Assembly (NCBI GenBank): GCA_019058445.1
Contig: JAHPZA010000001.1
Span: forward strand, 124,001-188,000
DNA length: 64,000 nt
Source: Promethearchaeota archaeon
Lineage (GTDB): Archaea > Asgardarchaeota > Lokiarchaeia > Sigyniarchaeales > SOKP01
Reading direction: 5' to 3'
Shown: piece after piece, positions 47,057 through 57,699 of the stretch
How positions within the stretch are numbered: the stretch's first letter is position 1
How the letters are laid out: the number at the start of each line of letters is the position of its first letter
Translations under genes and position numbers: made by a program
Notes under the pieces: model-generated
Told to the model about the DNA's origin: nothing
What the model saw: the letters and a program-made list of their open reading frames with translations, nothing else
Database searches by the model: none

Positions 47057-48728
47057 GTACAGCACCTCTCTTATAATCTGGAACCTTAAAAATTTCTGGA
47101 TCGGCCTTTTTAACAAACTCAATCAACCTTTTACTTAATTTTTCTGAAATAGGGTCCATTAAACTCACTAGTTTTAGAAGTCTTGGTTCCATCTTGGGAA
47201 GTTTTTTACTAAGATAAGAGTTTGCATTGTCAGCTAAATTGATTAAGGTTTTTGTATATAATTTTTTGAACACACTAAATAATTTTACCCATAAATTGAT
47301 TAATTTTAAACCAGTAAGAAATAAAGATTGTTTAAATAGGGGTCTATGGTGTGTTTTCTCTTGATATGTCTTTGTTTTGAAATCATAAATCCAATTCTGG
47401 TAATATCTGAAGTACATTTTCATCCATTTCGTAAGAATAGTGGGATCATCTCTTATAAATAAGAAAGCTAATCTTAGAAATGGAGTTGTAAAATAAGTAA
47501 GAGATCCAAGCCCCCATCCATCATGTATATATTTTTTAAGTTTCTCCTCATCATGTTCCCTTTGTGCTATCCGAAGATTATATCTATTTTTCGCCGATAT
47601 GGACCATTGAATTATGGGATGTTTTTTTATTTTTTCATTATATTTACTTAAAAATGATTTAGAAGTATCATTTGCTCGAATCGCTTTAATGGCAATTTCC
47701 GCGGCAATTTCTGCGGAAAACCATGCTGCGGGAACTCCATCGCATAATTCAGTACCCTCAAGTCCCGCTACATCACCGATTAAAATCATTCCATTCGTAT
47801 AATTTGGATAGTTCCTTAATGTACTATTAAGACCAACATATATTTCAAATCCTTCCCACATCCTTGCTCTTAGTTTTATACGGGGAGCAACCAAATTTTT
47901 CCACCATGGTAGTTTAGATGTGATATTCTTATGATACTCGTCAAAAAGTTTTTTCAGATTTGGTACGATTTTTTGATCGGTTCGTAAACATTGGTCTTGC
48001 ATAAAATGAAGGCTATTCCTATAGGGCCAAACCATAAGACCATTTCCGTAACCCAGTGGGGGTGCAATTTTTTGTTCATCCCAACCCCAACACATTTTCA
48101 CAGTATACCCGAAAATTTTATCTATATTTTCTTTAGCCATTTCATAGTCGTAAGTGTCTGCCAATGAAATTGTTTCTGGAGGATATTTTTCTCTAACACC
48201 GGCTTTTATAGCTAATAACCCTTGACTACCTTCGGCGTCAATGACAATCTTAGATCTTATTTGTTCTCCCTTATCCGTTATAACTCCCTTAATAAAACCT
48301 TCTTCTTTTATAAAATCTACTACCGTAGTGGAAGTTTTCAACGTCGCTCCCGCCTGTATAGCTTTTTTAGCTTCCCATTGACAGAAAGGTTTGCAGTAAG
48401 TATTATACCCAAATGCAACTATCGGGGATAACGGTTTTGGGACTCTAAGAGAATCATCTATATCTATAATTCCGTTTTCAATATCCTTAATAATATAATT
48501 AATAATTCCGTCAGAGGGCCTTTCAAAGGGGGGATTTCCATCTCTAATGAATGCGGGACCGAATATAAAGCCGTAAAATGGTATTGTCAATCCGGATATT
48601 ACTTTATCCCCCACATTTTCCGATCTTTCAATCAATAAGGTCTTTAAACCTGCATCAGCACATAGTTTAGCGGCAACTGGTCCTCCAAATCCCGCTCCTA
48701 CAACAATGATATCATATTCTTTATTCAT
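47049..48728 (-). CDS. fixC: FixC/ETF-quinone oxidoreductase-like (geranylgeranyl reductase family) flavoprotein
   Basis: YDIIVVGAGFGGPVAAKLCADAGLKTLLIERS; LIGDVAGLEGTELCDGVPAAWFSAEIAAE. Confidence 0.88.
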   Translation of the reverse strand: MNKEYDIIVVGAGFGGPVAAKLCADAGLKTLLIERSENVGDKVISGLTIPFYGFIFGPAFIRDGNPPFERPSDGIINYIIKDIENGIIDIDDSLRVPKPLSPIVAFGYNTYCKPFCQWEAKKAIQAGATLKTSTTVVDFIKEEGFIKGVITDKGEQIRSKIVIDAEGSQGLLAIKAGVREKYPPETISLADTYDYEMAKENIDKIFGYTVKMCWGWDEQKIAPPLGYGNGLMVWPYRNSLHFMQDQCLRTDQKIVPNLKKLFDEYHKNITSKLPWWKNLVAPRIKLRARMWEGFEIYVGLNSTLRNYPNYTNGMILIGDVAGLEGTELCDGVPAAWFSAEIAAEIAIKAIRANDTSKSFLSKYNEKIKKHPIIQWSISAKNRYNLRIAQREHDEEKLKKYIHDGWGLGSLTYFTTPFLRLAFLFIRDDPTILTKWMKMYFRYYQNWIYDFKTKTYQEKTHHRPLFKQSLFLTGLKLINLWVKLFSVFKKLYTKTLINLADNANSYLSKKLPKMEPRLLKLVSLMDPISEKLSKRLIEFVKKADPEIFKVPDYKRGAVHG

Positions 48729-48903
48729 GGTATTGCATTCTTCATTATCTAAATTATATAGAATTTAATTGTTTTCTTATATAAAATGTATCTTTAAATT
48801 ATCAATTTCTAGAGTAAAACGGTTAAACTTCAAAAATTAAAGTTAAAATACAAATAATAAGAATTTCAATACTATCTGGCTTAAGTACTCATTTCTCTTG
48901 TAT

Positions 48904-50004
48904 TTAAATAGCATCGGGACCAACAGTTCTTATTAATCTTTTCATATCATCTTCTTTTTTAGCAAATATGCCTATATTTCCGATCCTAACTTTCTTTAGA
49001 CCTAATTTTTTTACTGCTTTATATGTATCTAAAATTTCGGTTAAAGTTGGTGGTCGAAAATCTTTTAATTTGTACTGCGGGAAAAATGCTAAAATGTGGA
49101 AAGGTATATTCTCATCTATTTCTACTATTAACTGTGCTATCTTCTCAAATTGCTCAATTTCAACCAAATCTGGAATATATACTGTAAGAATCTCTAAGAT
49201 AAAGTTACGAGATAGGATTTCTTTAGGACTTTTCAATACAGATTTATTAGAAGTACCACATAATTTTTTATAAATATTTTCATCAAAAGCTTTAATATCT
49301 AACCAATAGGAATCTAAACCGACTTTTTGCAATAGATCTAAATTTTTTGGAGTTAAACCATATCCATTGGTTTCTAATAATACCCATATATTTTTACATA
49401 TCCTCTTGATTTTTTGGCTAGCTTCAGCATAAAAGTTTGCTTGGCATGCAATATCTCCTCCTGTAAATGCAACTATATTCCTTGCAGGTCCGATTCCTCC
49501 TTGTGAAATAACAATCTGATCTTGGGAGATTTTATTAGGACAGAGCGGACTCCTCTTATTAAATAAGATGCATGCTCCGCAGTGTTTGCACGAATCAGTC
49601 GCATAATACATTAAAGCTCTTTCTCTGGGTTCCCATACTGTGACTGATTTTTCGTATTCTTCGCATGCGAGGGCTATCTCATCTGTGGAATACCATTCCC
49701 CAGAATAAAATTTACTAAATTCCCATGAGTGACATTTTAAACAGTTATGATTGCATCCAGATTGGTAAATCGAGAAATAATCTTCGGGTCGTGATAAATG
49801 CATCGATTTTATTAACCTATAATAGGTATTATTTTCATACTTCAGAGTTGCCACGCAAGCTGGTTGAATAGTATTATCTTTTAATGTGACCTCACATGCA
49901 CCTTGAGGATAGCCCTGTTTGACCATATTGCAGTACGAAAATGAATTTTCCATGACAGTAAATTGTTGTATAATTATTATTTTGTCGATACAAAAAATGA
50001 TCAT
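48904..50004 (-). CDS. radical SAM protein (PFL-activase-like)
   Basis: YQSGCNHNCLKCHSWEFSK, FTGGDIACQANFYAEA, LLETNGYGL; extra CKHCGACILF cluster; start probably at MENSF. Confidence 0.85.
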   Translation of the reverse strand: MIIFCIDKIIIIQQFTVMENSFSYCNMVKQGYPQGACEVTLKDNTIQPACVATLKYENNTYYRLIKSMHLSRPEDYFSIYQSGCNHNCLKCHSWEFSKFYSGEWYSTDEIALACEEYEKSVTVWEPRERALMYYATDSCKHCGACILFNKRSPLCPNKISQDQIVISQGGIGPARNIVAFTGGDIACQANFYAEASQKIKRICKNIWVLLETNGYGLTPKNLDLLQKVGLDSYWLDIKAFDENIYKKLCGTSNKSVLKSPKEILSRNFILEILTVYIPDLVEIEQFEKIAQLIVEIDENIPFHILAFFPQYKLKDFRPPTLTEILDTYKAVKKLGLKKVRIGNIGIFAKKEDDMKRLIRTVGPDAI

Positions 50005-50044
50005 ATTTGAATGGAAATTAATCTAATATAGATAAAGAGGTTAA

Positions 50045-50713
50045 TTAAAAGTTATCATACTTTTCCATGTCTTCCAATTTATACACGCCAAACCGCTCTG
50101 TCCTTTTTCTTCTTAATGTTTCCCATCCTGCCCTAGTTCCTTTAATGCATAATTGGGTTTTGTATATCTTCATTATCTCGTATAATTTTTCACGGTATTT
50201 AGCGATATTTATTTTGATTTGTTTTTCTTTAGGAGACACTGAATAATAAACGTAATATTCTGCATCCAATTCAAGCTCCTTTCCGGCAGTTTTGGCGATT
50301 ATATGGGTGGCTTTATGATCGGGATGGCTTTTTATATCCCCCGGTAACACTATCCGGTTTGCATCCTTAATGATTTCTTTGGATAAGGAGACTGCTAAAT
50401 CTATGTTATTCATAGCGTCTTGATCATGTATTTTTAGGAGATGAACGTTATCCGGTAAAAGGCCTAACGCACTTGCCGCATCTTCAGCCTCTTTAAGAGC
50501 AATATCGGCAATTTGATTTTCATTGAGATCTTTATATTCATCTATTTCCCCAACAACTAATTCATTCGCTTTTAAACCCCATGAGATTAAAACTCTATTG
50601 TCGGTCACATAAATAATATGGACCTCCTGTTTTTCTTCTATCCATTTTAATATACTTCCACCACATCCATAAATTTCATCATCAGGATGGGGTGCAAACA
50701 CTACAATTTTCAT
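50045..50713 (-). CDS. PIG-L/LmbE family deacetylase
   Basis: VFAPHPDDEIYGCGGSILKW; SHPDHKATHIIA. Confidence 0.92.
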   Translation of the reverse strand: MKIVVFAPHPDDEIYGCGGSILKWIEEKQEVHIIYVTDNRVLISWGLKANELVVGEIDEYKDLNENQIADIALKEAEDAASALGLLPDNVHLLKIHDQDAMNNIDLAVSLSKEIIKDANRIVLPGDIKSHPDHKATHIIAKTAGKELELDAEYYVYYSVSPKEKQIKINIAKYREKLYEIMKIYKTQLCIKGTRAGWETLRRKRTERFGVYKLEDMEKYDNF

Positions 50714-50835
50714 GATTTATTGAGTAATATTTCTTTAGAATGATCTTTAAAATTTATAATGATTTTTAGATATTAGGAAGTTTTAATTTAAAAAGAGAAG
50801 ATAGTATATATTGTAATTCTATTCAGAGTTATAAC

Positions 50836-51828
50836 ATGAAACCGATTTTAGGCATTTTATTAGGAGAAGCTACAGGTATAGGTCCTGAGGTTGTATCTCA
50901 AGTTTGTGCTAAACATGAAATATTAGCTTATTGTAAGCCAATTTTGATTGGGGATCTTCGTGTATTAAGGGCTGGTATGAATATATCTGGCATAGATTTT
51001 ACTGTTAATGTAATTGATGATATTAAACAAGCTGATTGGACGGATTCTATTCCAATTTTAGACCAAAAAAATATTGATCCTGCTAATATTAAGATGGGTC
51101 AGATAGATGCAAAGTCGGGTAAAGCAACTGGTGAATTATTTGAAACCGCATTAAAACTTTTTAATAATGGAGATATCCACGGCTTTACTTTTGCTCCCTA
51201 CAATAAAGCCGCATTAGAATATGGAGGATTTGATATTTTTAAGCTATTTGCCCGTAATTTGAAAGTAAATTGGCCTTTTGGTGAATTAAATACAGTAAAT
51301 AATGTATGGGTTTCAAGAGTCACGAGCCATATTCCATTAAAAGATGTTTCAAAACGTTTGACTGTTAAAAATATTGTTGGTGCTATAAAACTTGTCAATG
51401 ACACAATGATTTTAACGGGTATTGATCAACCTCGAATAGCTGTAGCTGCATTGAATCCCCATGCTGGAGAGGATGGATTATTTGGAAAAGAGGAAATTGA
51501 AGTAATAATCCCCGCGATTGATAAAGCAAATGAAGAGGGGATTAATGCAAAGGGTCCTTTTCCAGCAGATACACTTTTCATGAACGCATTTAAGGGATTA
51601 TATAATGGAATTACCACAATGTACCATGATCAAGGGCAAATTGCTCTTAAATTAGTGAATTTTGAATCAGCAGTTACGGTTGTAGCTGGTTTGTCCTGCC
51701 CGATTACAACTCCCGCACATGGAACTGCGTTTGATATAGTTGGAAAAGGGGTTGCGGATCCTAGTGCGATGCAAAATGCGATTAAAATCGCAGCTGAAAT
51801 GGCAATTCACATGTCAAAAAATTTCTGA
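50836..51828 (+). CDS. PdxA-like 4-hydroxythreonine-4-phosphate dehydrogenase family
   Basis: GEATGIGPEVV, NPHAGEDGLFGKEE, YHDQGQIALK. Confidence 0.9.
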   Translation: MKPILGILLGEATGIGPEVVSQVCAKHEILAYCKPILIGDLRVLRAGMNISGIDFTVNVIDDIKQADWTDSIPILDQKNIDPANIKMGQIDAKSGKATGELFETALKLFNNGDIHGFTFAPYNKAALEYGGFDIFKLFARNLKVNWPFGELNTVNNVWVSRVTSHIPLKDVSKRLTVKNIVGAIKLVNDTMILTGIDQPRIAVAALNPHAGEDGLFGKEEIEVIIPAIDKANEEGINAKGPFPADTLFMNAFKGLYNGITTMYHDQGQIALKLVNFESAVTVVAGLSCPITTPAHGTAFDIVGKGVADPSAMQNAIKIAAEMAIHMSKNF

Positions 51829-51845
51829 AGTTTGAGGGGTATCTA

Positions 51846-52352
51846 ATGGTTGAAAGAGTGTTAGTTATAGGGGATACTCATATTTCAAAATTTAAGGATC
51901 TACCTGAAAAAATGATACAATTAATTCAAGACGCAGATTGGGTGATTCATGTAGGTGATTATACCTCTATCGATGTATTATTAGGATTTATTAAGCTTAA
52001 AGGGCCAAAATTCAGAGGAGTATATGGAAATGCAGATCCTATGAAAATCAGAGAGCGAGTATTGGCAAAAGATATTATAGAGATATCCCAAAAAAGGTTA
52101 GGAATTACTCATCCAGCAGCGGGAGGTACATATGAAAATACCAAAAAAAAAGTGATCAAAGCATTTAAAGATTATGAAGTAGATGCCATAATCTACGGAC
52201 ATACTCATGACCCACTTATTGAAGACTGTAATGGGATCTTATTAGTCAATCCAGGAAAAGGTTATTTAGAAGAAAGTTATTTTGGATCTCCAACTTCAGT
52301 GGCGATCCTTACTATAGAAAAAAGAATTTCAGGAACAATTGAGATTATTTAA
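51846..52352 (+). CDS. YfcE/MJ0936-type metallophosphoesterase
   Basis: VIGDTHISKFKDLP, HVGDYTS, YGNADP, YGHTHDPLIED, NPGKG. Confidence 0.93.
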   Translation: MVERVLVIGDTHISKFKDLPEKMIQLIQDADWVIHVGDYTSIDVLLGFIKLKGPKFRGVYGNADPMKIRERVLAKDIIEISQKRLGITHPAAGGTYENTKKKVIKAFKDYEVDAIIYGHTHDPLIEDCNGILLVNPGKGYLEESYFGSPTSVAILTIEKRISGTIEII

Positions 52353-52500
52353 TTATTATGCATATTCTCCAGCGTATTTTAAATCGATCTTTTGACAAAA
52401 TTTTCGATTTTAAGGGTAATTATAAAAAGTTTAAAAACTGAGAAATCGTAATATGTGTATAAATAATATTTTTAATATAAAAAAAAAGTGAATTTGAAAA

Positions 52501-53211
52501 TTGCTCTCTCTAATCGGTTGGCTTGATGGATTAACTGCATTGATAGTCGTTTTAATCGGAGTAATAATTGGATTGATATCTATTTATAAATCAGTTAAAA
52601 TGGAAGCTAAGCTATTACGTATTACAGGAATCGCTACTTTGTCTGCAGGTTTTACACTATTAGGACCAGCAGTAGACTTTCTTACAATTTTAATGACTGG
52701 GGATAATATCGAACCTTATTGGTTATATGGGCTATTAAGTTACATGTGGAGTGCTCCCCTAACCATCTCTGGGCTGTATGTGGGTGCAGAGCTAATTTTA
52801 CCCGATAAAAAGAAAGTCATAATAGCTATATTTACTGTGTTATCCTTGATTTTTGAAGTTTTACTATTTTATTACACTTTTACAAATCCTCATTTAATTT
52901 ACGAATTTCCCCCGGATCCTCAAGGAAATGCTTTATTAAACACGAGTCTTGTGATTAGATCTCCAGTATTTATTTTATTACTGATTTTTCTTATTTCAGG
53001 ACTTATATTTAATGGATTTGGTTTTTTAAATAAGAGCTTTCAATCTTCTGGTGAAATTAAAAGGAAGTTTTTTTATTTATCATTGGGTTGGATATTATTT
53101 ATTGTTTGTGGGGCATTGGATGGTTTAATTGATCCTGGTGTGGCAATTTTTCTTATTAGAACTGGAACAATGATAAGTATAATTCTAATGTATTTAGGTA
53201 TTAAATCCTAA
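52501..53211 (+). CDS. multi-TM membrane protein (paralogue of 53678..54382)
   Basis: 236 aa, TTG start, multiple TM segments, shared MLSxIGWxDGLTA N-terminus. Confidence 0.78.
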   Translation: MLSLIGWLDGLTALIVVLIGVIIGLISIYKSVKMEAKLLRITGIATLSAGFTLLGPAVDFLTILMTGDNIEPYWLYGLLSYMWSAPLTISGLYVGAELILPDKKKVIIAIFTVLSLIFEVLLFYYTFTNPHLIYEFPPDPQGNALLNTSLVIRSPVFILLLIFLISGLIFNGFGFLNKSFQSSGEIKRKFFYLSLGWILFIVCGALDGLIDPGVAIFLIRTGTMISIILMYLGIKS

Positions 53212-53264
53212 TACCTATCCTAATCCAAACTACAAACCCTTTTTTTTTATTACTCAAAATGTTT

Positions 53265-53480
53265 TTATTTTAGGCTTTCTGAGACAACAACAATTTCTGA
53301 GGTAGGAATATGATATATACATTCAGTATACTCAGTTTTCTCTCTTAAAGTCACAACTTCATTTGTGAGAGTTTCCAATATTCCAGAAAACCAGCTTCTC
53401 TCACTCAAATCTCTTACATACACCGAAATTTTCTTCGTTTTTAAATTTTCAAGTATTGATTTTATAACCATTTTGATCAC
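53265..53480 (-). CDS. small Sm/LSm-like beta protein (tentative)
   Basis: KKISVYVRDLSERSWFSGILETLTNEVVTLREKTEYTECIYHIPTSEIVVV. Confidence 0.55.
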   Translation of the reverse strand: MIKMVIKSILENLKTKKISVYVRDLSERSWFSGILETLTNEVVTLREKTEYTECIYHIPTSEIVVVSESLK

Positions 53481-53677
53481 CTAATCAATTATTTATTTTT
53501 TGATATCAAATTGCCATTAGATAAGATTCAAATATCTTTAATTAATCTATTTGATCTCTTTTCATTTAAAAATCAAAAAATAAGGATGGATGATTAAGGT
53601 TTTCCTATAAGAATTGCTTTATTTTTATAAAAAACAATAATTAAAAATTAGAAAAAAATTGGAGATTATTATCTATT

Positions 53678-54382
53678 TTAGTCTTTTAAACCAACATACA
53701 TAAATAATGGTCCACTAATATACCCGATTCTAATGAAAATCAAAGCAAATCCCGGTTCTGTTAAAGATTCAAATAGACCAAATATAGCATACAAAAATAT
53801 CCCTAAAGAAACTAATAAAAGTTTCTTTCTTACGTTTCCAGTTGCTTGTAAAGCCTTGATTAAGAAGCCTATTCCTAAAAAAACAATTAGGGAGATAATA
53901 AAAATTATCATTAAAAAGCCAGCAGGAGACAGTAATACTAAATTATAATCTATTAATGCGTCTCCAGATCTCTTGGGGTATACAAAATTAAAAGAATTCA
54001 TCGGATTCGCGAAAATCGCGATTTCGAATAAAATCATTAATACAAGGTAGATAATCGTGATAATTCTTTTCTTTTCTGGTAACATGAGTCTTGCGCCCAT
54101 ATGCATACCAAGTACGACGAGGGGCGCGATCCATATGTAACTTAATAGACCTACTAGACCATATATATTTTGTATATTTTTTCCTGACAAAATAACTATT
54201 AAAAAATCTAAAAATACTCCTAGGAAAGCAAGACCCGCTAAAATTACAAGCAATCCCACGTAAAATAGAAGATTAGCATCAATTTTTTTTGATTTGTATA
54301 TAAAATAGAGTCCAAATATACATCCGAGTATTACTACACCTGACGCTGTTAATCCATCGATCCAGCCTATTGTAGATAACAA
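53678..54382 (-). CDS. multi-TM membrane protein (paralogue of 52501..53211)
   Basis: MLSTIGWIDGLTASGVVILGCIFGLYFIYKSKK, same topology as the + strand copy. Confidence 0.78.
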   Translation of the reverse strand: MLSTIGWIDGLTASGVVILGCIFGLYFIYKSKKIDANLLFYVGLLVILAGLAFLGVFLDFLIVILSGKNIQNIYGLVGLLSYIWIAPLVVLGMHMGARLMLPEKKRIITIIYLVLMILFEIAIFANPMNSFNFVYPKRSGDALIDYNLVLLSPAGFLMIIFIISLIVFLGIGFLIKALQATGNVRKKLLLVSLGIFLYAIFGLFESLTEPGFALIFIRIGYISGPLFMYVGLKD

Positions 54383-54637
54383 TTAATTTTCACCCATTTT
54401 AATTTTATTTTCTAACGATAGATCTCACTCAGTTATAAATTTATTTAATAAATTATTAATCTCATTAGTTATTTAAATATACGCTTTTTAAGTTCTTTTT
54501 ATTTTAATTTTAGGTTAATTTGTTAACACATATATTAAATTCATAACATAAAATGAAAAGAATTGATTACTGATAATTTAATTCATTCCAAAATGATAAA
54601 TCGTCCTGTTTATAAATTTAATTCAGAAATAAACAGC

Positions 54638-54796
54638 TTAGTTCTTTTGATGTAATTTTTTGATAATCAAAAGTTCCACAATTTTTTTGAATTTAAACCA
54701 TTTTTCCTCGTCAATTTCACCACTTAACCGGGTATTTCGCTTCGTTTGTTGGTTAAAATATACAACATTACATGGAACTTTATTTTTTGATATCAT
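54638..54796 (-). CDS. 52-aa small ORF, unknown (below the supplied ORF track cutoff)
   Basis: MISKNKVPCNVVYFNQQTKRNTRLSGEIDEEKWFKFKKIVELLIIKKLHQKN read by hand from the minus strand in an otherwise empty 500 bp gap. Confidence 0.4.
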   Translation of the reverse strand: MISKNKVPCNVVYFNQQTKRNTRLSGEIDEEKWFKFKKIVELLIIKKLHQKN

Positions 54797-54882
54797 ATGT
54801 TCATATTGAAAATTAACTATAAAAAGAAAGAAATTTTTCTTCTGTGACCCTATTAAATCAATATTTTAAGAGAAGTAGAGAT

Positions 54883-56046
54883 TTAAAGTAATGAAATGAG
54901 TTCTGATAATAAATTGTTGAGATCAATGACATTAATATCATACCTGTTCTTTTCTACAACTGATTTATATTGATATTCACAAAATGGGCAAGCAGTTAAA
55001 ATGGTATGTGCTCCAAGCTCTTTGACTTCCTCTAATCGCTGTATTGTAGTTTTTTCAGCTAACTCAGGATACGCAGATCGAACTCCCGAACCGGAACCAC
55101 AGCAATTTGAGTCTTCTTTAGTTTGATTAAACTCTGCATAAGGAAGTTGGATTGCATCTAAAATTGCCCTAGGTTCATTATAAATGCCCAACCCTCTAGC
55201 TAAATGACAAGGATCATGCCAAATAATGGGTCCTTTTATGGTAGTTTTTAATAGTTCGTTAATTTTTGATTTTAAATCTCCTAGTTTGGATATTTTATCA
55301 ACAAGGTATTCTGAGAAATGTAAAAGTTTCGTGTCTTCAAATTTTTCTTTTAATTCCGATTTATATATCTCTTTAAACGCCGTTAGACATCCAGGACATG
55401 TGAAAATTATCTGTTTAGGAATATTTTCTCTTATTTCATTTAACATCGAATTAGTAAGATCATATAATAGTTCATTATGTCCGGTACGATATAAAATACC
55501 AGAACAACATGTTTCATTTTTCAATACTTTAATATTTTCTCCTAATTTTTCAAATAGTTTTAGGGTGTGTAATGCTATTTCAGGTATTCGATAAATAGCC
55601 ATACATCCTGGGTAATATATTGAATCAGCATTTACATTTCCTTTCAAATTTGGCCATGAAGCGTCTCTTGGTTGCGTTTCTCCAAATGGATTTCCATGGT
55701 TTTTTATATTCTCAACAATTTTTTTATGTGCTTCAGGATAGTTGTCAGCTTCAACTAATTTCTTTTTACCAAGATATATAATAGAGGGAACATCTACTCC
55801 TGAGGGACAAATATATTCACAATGACCGCACCCTGTACATGAAAAAAGGCGTTCTTTTGCTAATTCACTATTCTGGAACCTTAAATCTGGATCTTGCATT
55901 ATAGCGTGGACGATGGAGACCTTTCCTCGAGCAAAAGAACTTTCCCATCTAGTATCTTCATCATATCCCGGACACTCCATATCTTTGGGACAAAATCCAC
56001 ATAAATTACATTTCCATATTATACCAAGTAATTGTTTTTCTCTCAT
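54883..56046 (-). CDS. GlcF/HdrD-like Fe-S protein with CCG domains
   Basis: FSCTGCGHCEYICPSGVDVP, YPGCMAIYR, CCSGILYRTGH, WHDPCHLARG, NCCGSGSG. Confidence 0.92.
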   Translation of the reverse strand: MREKQLLGIIWKCNLCGFCPKDMECPGYDEDTRWESSFARGKVSIVHAIMQDPDLRFQNSELAKERLFSCTGCGHCEYICPSGVDVPSIIYLGKKKLVEADNYPEAHKKIVENIKNHGNPFGETQPRDASWPNLKGNVNADSIYYPGCMAIYRIPEIALHTLKLFEKLGENIKVLKNETCCSGILYRTGHNELLYDLTNSMLNEIRENIPKQIIFTCPGCLTAFKEIYKSELKEKFEDTKLLHFSEYLVDKISKLGDLKSKINELLKTTIKGPIIWHDPCHLARGLGIYNEPRAILDAIQLPYAEFNQTKEDSNCCGSGSGVRSAYPELAEKTTIQRLEEVKELGAHTILTACPFCEYQYKSVVEKNRYDINVIDLNNLLSELISLL

Positions 56047-56063
56047 AGTAAACTCTTTTCTAT

Positions 56064-57545
56064 TTAATTTGAAAAAATCGCAAGTTTATTTATTGAATAC
56101 ATTTTACCGGGATTTAAGATGTTGTTAGGATCAAAAATAGATTTAATTTTGCCCATAAGTTCTACAACTTCCTCCCCTAATACCGTACCTAAATAGGGGG
56201 CTTTCCAAATTCCGCATCCATGTTCCGCCGATACCGACCCCCCTAGGGATGTTGCTAATGTGACTAATTGTTCTTGAAGATCACCCATTTTTTGAACATC
56301 TGCTTTAGATTTTAATGTTACAGTTGAAATAAAATGAACATTACCATCTCCTAAATGCCCCATACGAGTAAAAATCAAATTATGAGATCTCATAATTTCC
56401 CCAAACTGTTCCATTAAATTATATATCTTGCTATAGGGAACAGAAAAGTCTAAAATTGCCGGAATTAGGGAAGAAGGATTCTTTTCAGGTCTTCTAATTC
56501 GTAATAATGAGGGTCCTGCCCCATCTCTTGCTTTCCAAATGTATTCATGTTCAAGACCTCTCAGAATTTTTATATCAGATGCGTGTTGATTACGTGAGAA
56601 TAAATTTTTAATACGATTAGCATAGTCTGAGGTAGTTTTCTCATCCCCATCTAAACGGACTAATATTGCAGCCTTAGCTATTTTTAATACCATTTTGGGA
56701 GTTAATCTAGATAAGTATGAATTCATCCCACTTAGTACTAATTGGTCAACCATTTCTATTGACATTGGAATTATCATTTCTTTTATTTCTTTTGCTATTT
56801 GAACAGCTACTTCAATGGAGTCAAAATATCCTAGAATAGTTACGAAACTTTCTGGAAGAGGTAAAAATTCTAAAGCTGCCTCGGTTATTACCCCTAAAGT
56901 CCCCTCAGATCCTACAAAGAGACTTAATAAATCCAAGCCAGCTACAGTTTTTTTCACTTGGCGTCCAAGTTGGACTTTTTGACCAGTACCTAAAATAGTT
57001 TTCAGATTTAACACATAATCTTTTGTTGTTCCGTATTTTATTGCTGATTCGCCTGAAGCATCATTGGCTATCATTCCACCAATGGTGCACACGTCTGCTG
57101 AACCCGGATTACAGGGTATCCAATAACCTCTACCCGTATTTCTTAAAACTTTACCTAAATCTTTATATAACACTCCCGGTTCTACAATTGCATAATTATC
57201 CTCAGTGTCAATTTTAATAATATGATTCATCCGAGAAAAATCTAAGACAACGCCTCCCTCGATCGGAAGAAACTGGCCCCCATAACTTGTCCCGGCCCCT
57301 CTTGGTATAATTTTTAAAGATTCTTCATTTGCCAAATCTATAATAGATTTAACTTGGTCAGCATTATCTGGTTTTACCACGAGATCTGCCATAATTCGAT
57401 AATTATCATCTACCCAACTAAGAGCCCGAGAAACTAGATCATGGGAATAACAATAGAGCTCAACAGGATCATCTGAGAGATATTTATCTCCAACAATAGT
57501 TTTTAATTTTGCTTTAATTGAGGGTTCAATCATGATTATACTCAA
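56064..57545 (-). CDS. GlcD-like FAD-linked oxidase (glycolate/lactate dehydrogenase family)
   Basis: IIPRGAGTSYGGQFLPIEGGVVLDFSRMN; VGSEGTLGVITEAAL; MGHLGDGNVHF; SAEHGCGIWK. Confidence 0.94.
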   Translation of the reverse strand: MSIIMIEPSIKAKLKTIVGDKYLSDDPVELYCYSHDLVSRALSWVDDNYRIMADLVVKPDNADQVKSIIDLANEESLKIIPRGAGTSYGGQFLPIEGGVVLDFSRMNHIIKIDTEDNYAIVEPGVLYKDLGKVLRNTGRGYWIPCNPGSADVCTIGGMIANDASGESAIKYGTTKDYVLNLKTILGTGQKVQLGRQVKKTVAGLDLLSLFVGSEGTLGVITEAALEFLPLPESFVTILGYFDSIEVAVQIAKEIKEMIIPMSIEMVDQLVLSGMNSYLSRLTPKMVLKIAKAAILVRLDGDEKTTSDYANRIKNLFSRNQHASDIKILRGLEHEYIWKARDGAGPSLLRIRRPEKNPSSLIPAILDFSVPYSKIYNLMEQFGEIMRSHNLIFTRMGHLGDGNVHFISTVTLKSKADVQKMGDLQEQLVTLATSLGGSVSAEHGCGIWKAPYLGTVLGEEVVELMGKIKSIFDPNNILNPGKMYSINKLAIFSN

Positions 57546-57699
57546 TATATTTCTTAAAACGTAAATTTATTCAAAATCCAAATTAATAAGTACCAAAATT
57601 AATTCTTCATTTAAATTATTACCATTAATCCTCTGTAAAAAAATAGAAAAATAATAGAATATATGAGAGTATAGACATAAATTTAAAAGGTGATAGAAA

